DNA from: JBDHTO01 sp039808665
Lineage (GTDB): Bacteria; Pseudomonadota; Alphaproteobacteria; Paracaedibacterales; JAKBAR01
Direction: 5' to 3'
NCBI GenBank assembly: GCA_039808665.1
Contig: JBDHTO010000006.1
Location: 1-26,113 of the forward strand
Length of the DNA stretch: 26,113 nt
The notes under the pieces were generated by a model. The model saw only the letters and a list, made by a program, of their open reading frames with translations. It did not search any database and was not told the DNA's origin. Position 1 is the first letter of the stretch; each line of letters begins with the position of its first letter. This document shows, piece by piece, positions 6,353 through 12,752 of the stretch. The translations under genes were made by a program, and so were the position numbers.

Positions 6353-7053
6353 GGCTTTATTCCGATGAGCATCTTTCTGAAAATGTGATTATTCCCCTTG
6401 ATGAAAGATCTTTTCATCATGCATGTGTTGTGATGCGTTTAAAAGAAAAAGATCACTTTCTACTCTTTAACGAGCAAAATGGTGAATTTGAAGGGAAAAT
6501 TTATGAGAAGCAAAAAAAATCAGCCACAGTACATCTTCAAAAAAAGATAAAAGAGCCTCAGCCCTCAAAACCTCTGCACCTTGTTTTTGCTCCCTTAAAG
6601 CCAGAGAGAATGAGCTTTCTCATTGAGAAAGCAACAGAATTGGGAGTGACTCATTTTCATCCGGTTTCCATGAAACACGGTCAATATCAAAAAATAAATT
6701 TGGATAAGTGGAATGATTACGCGTTACAGGCTGTCCAACAATCTGAGCGCTTTACCCTTCCTGTTTTTGAATCTCTTCAAGCATTCTCTCAGGTGATCGA
6801 AAGTTCTCAACGCTATGAGTCCTTTGTTGCGAGGGAGAGGTCGTCTTCTTCAAAAATACTGCGAGATTCTTTTAAAAATATTACAAAAGAAACGATGCTT
6901 ATCGTTGGTCCAGAAGGTGGGTTTGCAGAGGATGAAAAACGCATGCTAGAATCACAGGGGCATATTCATAAAATAACACTTGGAGATTTTATTTTGCGCG
7001 CAGAAACAGCTGCCATTTACATGATTTCTGTATACAGGGAGCATTGCCTATGA
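6346..7053 (+). CDS. rsmE: 16S rRNA (uracil1498-N3)-methyltransferase RsmE
   Basis: 235 residues, normal for RsmE, which methylates U1498 of 16S rRNA using S-adenosylmethionine. An N-terminal PUA-like domain includes HHACVVMRLKEKD. The C-terminal SPOUT domain has the trefoil-knot motifs LIVGPEGGFAEDE (GPEGGF at 188-193) and LGDFILRAETAA (about 212-223) that form the SAM pocket. The segment FLIEKATELGVTHFHPV is also typical of the family. It overlaps the metal permease at its start by seven bases and the Sel1-repeat gene at its stop by ATGA. Confidence 0.95.
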   Translation: MLRLYSDEHLSENVIIPLDERSFHHACVVMRLKEKDHFLLFNEQNGEFEGKIYEKQKKSATVHLQKKIKEPQPSKPLHLVFAPLKPERMSFLIEKATELGVTHFHPVSMKHGQYQKINLDKWNDYALQAVQQSERFTLPVFESLQAFSQVIESSQRYESFVARERSSSSKILRDSFKNITKETMLIVGPEGGFAEDEKRMLESQGHIHKITLGDFILRAETAAIYMISVYREHCL

Positions 7054-7685
7054 GGTTCATTTTATTTTTTTTAATCTCCCTTCTCAATGTCGCTGCTGAT
7101 TCTGGAAATGTGGAAAGTATTGATATTCAAAATCTCCAAGATCTTGCTCGCGTAGAAGACATGGCCATGCATGGAAGTGATGCGGCGGCCGTGAGGGTGG
7201 GGGAATTTTATCTTTTCGGTCCAGAGCAGTACCAAGATACGGAGAGGGCTTTGGAATTTTTACGGCGTGCTTATCACAAGTATAATATGGAAGCTGTGGA
7301 AATCATGGCAGGGGTTTATTTGAATGGAAGAGGTGTTCCGCCAGATCCCATTCGTGCAGAGCGGCTTTATAAAGTGTGTGCAGGTCGTACCTATGGACCA
7401 TGTCAGGTGAATTTGGGATTAATGTATAAAAATGGTGTTGACGGAGTAGATGGAAATCGGGGGATCGCCAAAGATCCTAGAAAAGCTTACTTTTGGCTTC
7501 ATAAAGCTGCGACAAACCCTGGCCTGGGTGCTCTGATTTATGATGCTGCGAAATGGCGTAATCAGGTTGCCTATGCCTTGAGTGAGAAGACACGCAGAGA
7601 GATCCAAGATCGCGTACGGTACGAAAACGATCGCGATAATATACATCTTCTCAATGCTGGAAAAGATATTTTTGAGGGGGAATGA
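7050..7685 (+). CDS. Secreted Sel1-repeat (SLR/TPR-like) protein
   Basis: 211 residues from the ATG at 7050, which overlaps the rsmE stop by ATGA and has AGGGAG eight bases upstream; the TTG at 7044 would sit too close to that ribosome site. The N-terminus MRFILFFLISLLNVAADS looks like a cleavable signal peptide. About three Sel1-like repeats follow (around residues 45-155), with the typical AxxxxGxxYLxGxGVxxDxxxAxxxxxxA pattern visible in VYLNGRGVPPDPIRAERLY and GIAKDPRKAYFWLHKAA. Such proteins are protein-interaction scaffolds in the periplasm or, in host-associated bacteria, exported factors. It sits where ccmA would be expected in front of ccmB; a role in cytochrome c maturation is only an inference from position. 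Confidence 0.85.
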   Translation: MRFILFFLISLLNVAADSGNVESIDIQNLQDLARVEDMAMHGSDAAAVRVGEFYLFGPEQYQDTERALEFLRRAYHKYNMEAVEIMAGVYLNGRGVPPDPIRAERLYKVCAGRTYGPCQVNLGLMYKNGVDGVDGNRGIAKDPRKAYFWLHKAATNPGLGALIYDAAKWRNQVAYALSEKTRREIQDRVRYENDRDNIHLLNAGKDIFEGE

Positions 7686-7686
7686 T

Positions 7687-8313
7687 ATGAAATTTTTATT
7701 GTCCTATGTCTCTTCTTATCTTGCACTTATTGTACTTTGCTTTATCACAAGTTTGACATTTTCCTATGGGGTAGGTGGTATCGACACTGTGCCGCGTGTG
7801 ATATTTTTACTTTGTCAGCTTCAGCTTATTCTTTCTTTGAGTGCATCTTTTGATGTGGATGATCGGCAAGGAATTTTAGAACTGATAAGGGGGCTTGGCG
7901 AAAAAATTTTTGAAAAGTATGTGATACAAAAGCTCTTAAAAAGCCTTTTAATGTCTAGTCTTTTTACAACATTTGTCGGGGCTTTTTCTCTTTTCCTTTG
8001 GACCAGTTTGGAGCTGATGCAAGTTCTTTATTGGGCATTGATGTTGTTTATCACGGGACTTTTTACGTCCCAAATGTCTTTGATCATGAGTGCGCTGCGT
8101 CTTGGATCGGAGCAGTCGAGTATTCTTGGGCTTTTTGTTATTTTTCCCTTTGTGATTCCCCCTTTAATTTTTGCACAAAGTGGATTTGACATGCTTTTGG
8201 ATGGGCGAAGTTTTATGGATTATTTCTATTTTAATTGTGGTGTGTCCTTGATAACCTTAGGCATGGGTCTGGTGCTCACACCAAAAATTCTAAGGCAAGC
8301 GCTTGCAACATGA
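7687..8313 (+). CDS. ccmB: Heme exporter protein CcmB (cytochrome c maturation ABC permease)
   Basis: 208 residues, close to the family length of about 220, with six hydrophobic segments. The N-terminal half contains LCQLQLILSLSASFDVDDRQGILELI, matching the CcmB cytoplasmic loop, and the C-terminal half FVIFPFVIPPLIFAQSG is the conserved proline-rich segment of the family. CcmB pairs with the ATPase CcmA to drive release of holo-CcmE from CcmC. The start ATG is one base after the Sel1 gene stop, with GAGGGGGA upstream; a longer frame to 7582 overlaps the Sel1 gene and is not needed. No ccmA is in the window. The stop overlaps ccmC by ATGA. Confidence 0.9.
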   Translation: MKFLLSYVSSYLALIVLCFITSLTFSYGVGGIDTVPRVIFLLCQLQLILSLSASFDVDDRQGILELIRGLGEKIFEKYVIQKLLKSLLMSSLFTTFVGAFSLFLWTSLELMQVLYWALMLFITGLFTSQMSLIMSALRLGSEQSSILGLFVIFPFVIPPLIFAQSGFDMLLDGRSFMDYFYFNCGVSLITLGMGLVLTPKILRQALAT

Positions 8314-9065
8314 TCTCTAAAATAAGCACAATTTTTAAACCAACAACACTGGATCGCGTGGCGAAATACTGTGTTTATCGTTTTCTGTTCTTGAGTATTT
8401 TTCTTTTTGCTGTGGGTTCTTATGTGGCTTTTTTTAAAAGTCCTATAGATTATCAACAGGGCGAATATGTTCGATTTATGTATATTCATGTGCCGGCTTC
8501 GTGGTTTGCCCTTGGAATTTATACAATGATGGCGGGATTGAGTATTTCCGGATATGCATTCAAAATTCCAACAGCGCATCTTTTGACGCGTGCTTTTGCC
8601 ATTCCAGGATGCCTTATGGCATTTATATCTCTTGTCACAGGAAGCCTCTGGGGGAAGGTGACTTGGGGAACTTATTGGGTGTGGGATGCGCGATTAACGT
8701 CCATGTTTATTCTCTTTTTAATTTATGGGGGGTATATTGTCATGTCCCATAAAAAGAAATTGGAGCAACTTCACAACCTTTCCATTTTTGTGATGATCGG
8801 TGTTGTGAATATTCCGATTATTAAGTATTCCGTGGATTTGTGGTTTACGTTGCATCAACCCGCAAGCATTATGCGACTTTCTAAACCGGCTATTCATGAG
8901 GCTTTTTTGATTCCGCTTTTTGTCTTTGCGGGAGCCTATTTCTTTTTCATTTTTGCAGTTGCCTCAAGAATTTTCCTCAAAGAAATGAGTTTTGAAAAGC
9001 AAAGACAGCAAAAACTTATGACCTTTCGTCAGCAAGCCTCAAAGAGTTTTGAAAGGGCTGCATAA
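8310..9065 (+). CDS. ccmC: Heme handling protein CcmC
   Basis: 251 residues with six membrane spans. The tryptophan-rich WWD-type heme-binding segment is GSLWGKVTWGTYWVWDARLT (about 111-130), and the two axial-ligand histidines are His60 (YIHVPASW) and His182 (LHQPASI). CcmC loads heme onto CcmE at the periplasmic face of the inner membrane. The start is the ATG overlapping the ccmB stop (ATGA at 8310-8313); the frame is open upstream to 8235, but those codons belong to ccmB. The stop TAATG overlaps the small ccmD gene by one base. Confidence 0.95.
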   Translation: MISKISTIFKPTTLDRVAKYCVYRFLFLSIFLFAVGSYVAFFKSPIDYQQGEYVRFMYIHVPASWFALGIYTMMAGLSISGYAFKIPTAHLLTRAFAIPGCLMAFISLVTGSLWGKVTWGTYWVWDARLTSMFILFLIYGGYIVMSHKKKLEQLHNLSIFVMIGVVNIPIIKYSVDLWFTLHQPASIMRLSKPAIHEAFLIPLFVFAGAYFFFIFAVASRIFLKEMSFEKQRQQKLMTFRQQASKSFERAA

Positions 9066-9154
9066 TGTACGTGATTTCATCTTATGTTTTTGTGTTTTTA
9101 ATCCTCGGTGTGACTGTCTTTTTTACCTATAAAAAAGCGCCCCATGAAAATTAA
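9065..9154 (+). CDS. ccmD: CcmD-like heme exporter small membrane protein, 29 residues
   Basis: A 29-codon frame lies between ccmC and ccmE: MYVISSYVFVFLILG and then VTVFFTYKKAPHEN. It has one membrane span followed by a short charged tail, the topology of CcmD, which stabilises the CcmABC complex and releases holo-CcmE. CcmD is usually about 45-70 residues, so this is a very short version. Its start overlaps the ccmC stop (TAATG) and its end overlaps ccmE by 11 bases, so it is locked into the operon, which supports its being real despite its size. Confidence 0.75.
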   Translation: MYVISSYVFVFLILGVTVFFTYKKAPHEN

Positions 9155-9551
9155 ATACCGACGTTTTGTCAAAATCATCAGTGGTCTTTTAATCATTTTC
9201 GGTGTGGTTCTGTTTCTTACATCGGTGTTTCGAAAAAATATTCGTTACTTTGTGACACCAATTCAAGTGATAGAAGAAAATCTGAAATCTCATAAGCGGC
9301 TTCGCCTTGGGGGAGTTGTGAAAAAAAATTCCTGGAAGAAAGAAGGTCTGAACCACACTTTTGTTTTGACAGACGGAGCACAAGATATTGTTGTAAAACA
9401 CAAAGGGCTTCTTCCTGATCTTTTTAGGGAAGAGCAAACAATTGTGGCAGAGGGGCATTTTGAGGGTGATGTGTTTCTGGCGATGCAAGTTCTCGCTAAG
9501 CATGATGAAAATTATAAACCACCGCTTCTTTCAAAAAGTCAAAAATCATGA
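9144..9551 (+). CDS. ccmE: Cytochrome c maturation heme chaperone CcmE
   Basis: 135 residues: a short cytoplasmic tail, one membrane anchor (about 9-28), then a periplasmic OB-fold beta barrel. The covalent heme-binding motif H-x3-Y is present as KHDENYKPP, with His120 and Tyr124. Upstream strands LRLGGVVKKNSW and FVLTDGAQDIVVKHKGLLPDLF match the family. It carries heme from CcmC to CcmF. Its start overlaps ccmD by 11 bases and its stop overlaps ccmF by ATGA. Confidence 0.95.
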   Translation: MKIKYRRFVKIISGLLIIFGVVLFLTSVFRKNIRYFVTPIQVIEENLKSHKRLRLGGVVKKNSWKKEGLNHTFVLTDGAQDIVVKHKGLLPDLFREEQTIVAEGHFEGDVFLAMQVLAKHDENYKPPLLSKSQKS

Positions 9552-11239
9552 TGCCATTGATAGGAACAAGTTATCTTGGTGAAGGATTTTTGATAGCGTC
9601 CTTTGTCCTGTGTCTGATTCATCTGATTAAACCCATTCGTCATATAAACCGGTTTATTTTTGCGCTCATACTGATTTCATTTTTATCGCTGATGTATGGA
9701 CATTTAAGCGATGATTTTTCCATGCTGAATGTGGTGTTGCATTCTCATAAAGATAAACCTTTTCTCTATAAAATAGCGGGCCCTTGGTCAAGTCATGAGG
9801 GCTCCATGTTGTTTTGGTGTTTGCTTTTGTCCGTTTATGCGAATGTTGCCGAAGTTTTGGAAAAGGATAGGGATGTTTGGAAAACGCAGGAAGTTTTTTT
9901 CGTCCTTTTGTCTTTTGGATTTTTACTTTTTACCTACATCACAAATCCCTTTACGCGCCTGATTCACCCTGTGCATCAGGGGATGGATCTTAACCCTGTG
10001 TTACAAGATGTGAGCCTTCTTATCCATCCTCCTCAGCTCTATCTTGGGACCATCGGTTTTTCTGTGCCCTTCATACAGAGTTTGAGTTATTTGAGGCATA
10101 AAGTTTTGCCAAAGATTGGACGAGAAAATCTCTTTTTAAGTTTGTCTATAGGTTTATTTTTTCAAACTTTGGGAATCGTTTTGGGAAGTGTGTGGGCTTA
10201 TTATGAGCTTGGTTGGGGCGGATGGTGGTTTTTTGATCCCGTTGAGAATCTCGCGCTTATTCCCTGGATGATGGCCCTTATAACTCTTCACCTTCTTATT
10301 CTATCTCGAAAGAATGACGGGATGTATTCTTGGGCAATCATCGGATGTCTTAAGGTTTTTTCAATGTGTTTGCTTTCTCTGACACTGATACGTGCGGGGC
10401 TTTTGAATTCAGTGCACGCATTTGGAAGCGACCCGGAAAAGGGGATGTTACTTGGAAGCATTTTTGTTTTATGGGCACTTGTTGCAACTCTATTCTATTT
10501 CCGATTTGATGGACGTCTTTTGGTTTCTGTCCCTTTGAAAAAGATGAATATTCAAAATCTGACGATGATTGCTTTTGCTTTTTTTATGGTGTCACTTCTT
10601 GCTCTTATTCTTGGAACACTCATGCCTGTTGTGATGGATGCTCTAGGGGAAACGTTTGTATTGGGTTTTGATTATTTTATTCAATCCTTTGTTCCTCCTA
10701 TTCTTTGTGCTGCGCTGCTTTTAGTGTTTGTTTTGATTCAGACCAAATGGAGCCAGAAAGTGATCTCAAAACATATGGGGCATTTTGGTTTTTATGTAGC
10801 CATTGTGGGTATTGCATTTTCTTCATTTAAGGGAGGGGAGGAAGAGTTTTTGATGAGGGAGGGTGAGACAAAAACGATTTTTGATTACACGGTTTTTTTG
10901 GAAAAAGTCGCGCTAGAGGATCGTCCTAATCATACGGCGGCCATAGCGAATGTTAATGTAGATGGTAAAATTTCAACGCCAGAAGAAAGATTTTACCACA
11001 CACAAAATAGCCTCCACCGGGAGACGAAAATTATCACATCAATCCTCAATCAAATCCATGTGATGGCGGGGGATATTGGTGTGAATAAAAATACGGGGAA
11101 GGGGCAAGCCATTATTAAAATCATCAACAAACCCTTTATTATGTTGATGTGGTTGGGATTTTTTATGATGGGGGTTGGGTTACTTGTAAGTGCGATTAAT
11201 GCAATTTTTCGCCGTTTTGAACTTCGCCATCGAAAGTAA
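9548..11239 (+). CDS. ccmF: Heme lyase component CcmF
   Basis: 563 residues, about 80 shorter than the usual 640-660. The WWD heme segment is LGWGGWWFFDPVENLALIPW (221-240). Conserved histidines lie in AGPWSSHEGSMLFW, LIHPVHQGMDLNPVLQD and LLIHPPQLYLG. At least twelve membrane spans are visible, with a periplasmic domain near the C-terminus and a last span in LMWLGFFMMGVGLLV. CcmF attaches heme to apocytochrome c thiols together with CcmH/CcmI, whose genes are not here. The shortening appears to lie in the middle/C-terminal loops rather than in the WWD region. Its last 44 bases overlap the convergent csaA gene. Confidence 0.95.
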   Translation: MMPLIGTSYLGEGFLIASFVLCLIHLIKPIRHINRFIFALILISFLSLMYGHLSDDFSMLNVVLHSHKDKPFLYKIAGPWSSHEGSMLFWCLLLSVYANVAEVLEKDRDVWKTQEVFFVLLSFGFLLFTYITNPFTRLIHPVHQGMDLNPVLQDVSLLIHPPQLYLGTIGFSVPFIQSLSYLRHKVLPKIGRENLFLSLSIGLFFQTLGIVLGSVWAYYELGWGGWWFFDPVENLALIPWMMALITLHLLILSRKNDGMYSWAIIGCLKVFSMCLLSLTLIRAGLLNSVHAFGSDPEKGMLLGSIFVLWALVATLFYFRFDGRLLVSVPLKKMNIQNLTMIAFAFFMVSLLALILGTLMPVVMDALGETFVLGFDYFIQSFVPPILCAALLLVFVLIQTKWSQKVISKHMGHFGFYVAIVGIAFSSFKGGEEEFLMREGETKTIFDYTVFLEKVALEDRPNHTAAIANVNVDGKISTPEERFYHTQNSLHRETKIITSILNQIHVMAGDIGVNKNTGKGQAIIKIINKPFIMLMWLGFFMMGVGLLVSAINAIFRRFELRHRK

Positions 11240-11531
11240 TAAGGCGAATGGCTTTATTAACATCAGAAAATCCGACAAGCAAAAACTGACTTTCAAATCC
11301 TGCGATATTTTTTGTGCCGAGGTTAACGCACCCTACAACTTTTTTCCCTACAAGTGCTTCAGGAGAGTAGTGATGGGTGATCTGGGCAGAGGTTTGTAAA
11401 ACCCCCAGATCCTGTCCAAAATCAACCCACACTTTTAACGCGGGAAGGCGTGCTTTTTCATTAACTTCGGACTTGATGACAGTGCCTGATCGAAGTTCTA
11501 TTTTTGCGAAATCTTCATAAGCAACTGTCAT
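11196..11531 (-). CDS. csaA: CsaA-type tRNA-binding domain protein
   Basis: 111 residues, the size of CsaA, a homodimeric OB-fold protein related to the C-terminal tRNA-binding domain of methionyl-tRNA synthetase and proposed to bind tRNA and assist protein export. Typical segments are FAKIELRSGTVIKSEVNEKA, ALKVWVDFG, LQTSAQITHHYSPEALVGK and VVGCVNLGTKNIAGFESQFL, the core of this fold. The ATG has GAGGA five bases upstream. Its 3' end runs 44 bases into the 3' end of ccmF on the other strand. It follows the TIGR02300 gene after 15 bases and probably shares its transcript. Confidence 0.92.
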   Translation of the reverse strand: MTVAYEDFAKIELRSGTVIKSEVNEKARLPALKVWVDFGQDLGVLQTSAQITHHYSPEALVGKKVVGCVNLGTKNIAGFESQFLLVGFSDVNKAIRLITFDGEVQNGEKLH

Positions 11532-11546
11532 GTTATCCTCTATTTT

Positions 11547-11867
11547 TTAATGAGATTCATCGTCCTCAAGAACGCGTTCGTTAATTCCAAGGCCGTCATC
11601 GTTATCGCCATCATCTTCGAGTACGTCAACATCATCGCCTTCGATCTCTGTGTCAAGATCAAGATCTTCTGCAAGATCCAAGTCATCAAGTACATCGGCT
11701 TTTCCAGCGCTAAGTGCAGAAGCCTTGGAACGTCGTCCGCGACCTGAGACGATCATCTCATAGACGGATCCACACTTGGGGCATACAGGAGGTGTTTTTT
11801 TGAGGTCATAAAATTTCGCACTACACGCGGCGCATGAACGTCTAATGCCCCATTCAGCTTTTACCAT
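11547..11867 (-). CDS. TIGR02300 family zinc-ribbon protein with acidic tail
   Basis: 106 residues from the ATG at 11867, chosen because AAGGA lies six bases upstream and the conserved MVKAEWGIRRSC start begins there; the frame is open to 11933. The N-terminal zinc ribbon has CAACSAKFYDLKKTPPVCPK plus CG, that is two C-x2-C knuckles. The second half is extremely acidic, with repeated Asp/Glu around residues 58-106. This domain layout is a hallmark of a family conserved in Alphaproteobacteria whose function is unknown. The acidic tail suggests a basic protein or nucleic-acid-associated partner, but that is speculation. It is divergent from cmk. Confidence 0.88.
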   Translation of the reverse strand: MVKAEWGIRRSCAACSAKFYDLKKTPPVCPKCGSVYEMIVSGRGRRSKASALSAGKADVLDDLDLAEDLDLDTEIEGDDVDVLEDDGDNDDGLGINERVLEDDESH

Positions 11868-11930
11868 GGTCGATCCTTTTATCATGAAGGGAATATTTTG
11901 CAAGAGCATACAAAGATATGAGGGATTTTT

Positions 11931-11967
11931 CAATCATAATGTCTCATGATTGAGCAAAGATCTTTGC
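11931..11967. promoter_or_regulatory. Paired dyad-symmetry elements between the TIGR02300 gene and cmk
   Basis: The 137-base gap between the divergent genes contains two neighbouring inverted repeats. The first is CAATCAT (11931-11937) and ATGATTG (11946-11952), separated by eight bases. The second is the perfect 14-bp palindrome GCAAAGATCTTTGC (11954-11967). Neither is followed by a T-run in either direction, so they look more like protein-binding sites than terminators. No promoter could be assigned with confidence. Confidence 0.4.
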
Positions 11968-12004
11968 ATGTAAAAAAATTTTGTGGCACACCTAAGGTTA
12001 TGCG

Positions 12005-12667
12005 ATGTGTCTCTTTGGTTTTGTGATGCCCTTTGTTGTTGCCGTTGATGGTCCTTCTGGTTCTGGGAAAGGAACGATCTCTGCTTATCTTTCTGAAGCT
12101 TTTTCCTTGAAGCATATCGATAGTGGCCTTATTTATCGGTTTGCAGGTCTTTGTGGAATTGAAAAAGAGATTTCTCTTGATTGTCTCGATGTGAAGGATA
12201 TCGATGAGCTTTGTCAAATTATCCGTGGTATAGAAGCTGAGGATTTTTCCCATCCGGATTTAAGGAAAGAGGAGGTTGCGTCGGCTGCTTCTAAGATCGC
12301 GGTTGTTCCAGAAATTAGAGAGGCCGCTAATCAGTGGATGCATCACTTTGTTAATCATCTTCCAAAGCATTATAAGGGAGCGATTGTTGACGGGAGAGAT
12401 ATTGGTACGGTTGTTTTCCCGAGTGCGCAGGTTAAACTTTTTATCACAGCCGATGAAGAAATTCGCCTGAAGCGTCGCTTTGCTCAAAGTGCTGAAAGTG
12501 AGGGCGTTATCAAAAAAATTATCCAAGAAAGAGATAAAAGAGATAGTTCGAGGAAAACGGCTCCGCTTTTGGCGGCAAAGGATGCGTATATTATTGATAC
12601 GACGCATCTTTCGCTTGACGAAACCTGCCAACTTGCTGCAAAATACGTCCTTAATGCGATAGAATAG
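12005..12667 (+). CDS. cmk: Cytidylate kinase
   Basis: 220 residues. It phosphorylates CMP and dCMP with ATP. The P-loop is GPSGSGKGT (16-24), followed by the substrate motif HIDSGLIYR, the CMP-binding DGRDIGTVVFP (129-139) and the lid region RDKRDSSRKTAPLLAAKDA with its conserved arginines. TAAGG seven bases before the ATG at 12005 supports that start, although the family usually begins close to the second ATG at 12026, which has no ribosome site. The cmk-rpsA order is common in Proteobacteria; rpsA starts 85 bases downstream. Confidence 0.95.
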   Translation: MCLFGFVMPFVVAVDGPSGSGKGTISAYLSEAFSLKHIDSGLIYRFAGLCGIEKEISLDCLDVKDIDELCQIIRGIEAEDFSHPDLRKEEVASAASKIAVVPEIREAANQWMHHFVNHLPKHYKGAIVDGRDIGTVVFPSAQVKLFITADEEIRLKRRFAQSAESEGVIKKIIQERDKRDSSRKTAPLLAAKDAYIIDTTHLSLDETCQLAAKYVLNAIE

Positions 12668-12709
12668 ATAACTTATATTCATTGCATTGTTATGTTTAAC
12701 CACTAACCC

Positions 12710-12734
12710 CCCAAATCTCCTAGAGAATCTTGGG
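12710..12734 (+). promoter_or_regulatory. Stem-loop in the rpsA leader
   Basis: CCCAA (12710-12714) pairs with TTGGG (12730-12734), and TCTC (12716-12719) pairs with GAGA (12723-12726) around a three-base loop, leaving a small internal bulge. The hairpin ends seven bases before the AGGA ribosome site of rpsA. S1 is known to repress its own translation through leader structures in enterobacteria, so a similar role here is plausible but unproven. Confidence 0.45.
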
Positions 12735-12752
12735 TATTTTTAGGAATTTTTT

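Noticed and set aside
12260..12703. 147-codon frame opposite cmk
   Set aside because: It is fully contained in and around cmk on the other strand and has no recognisable motif.
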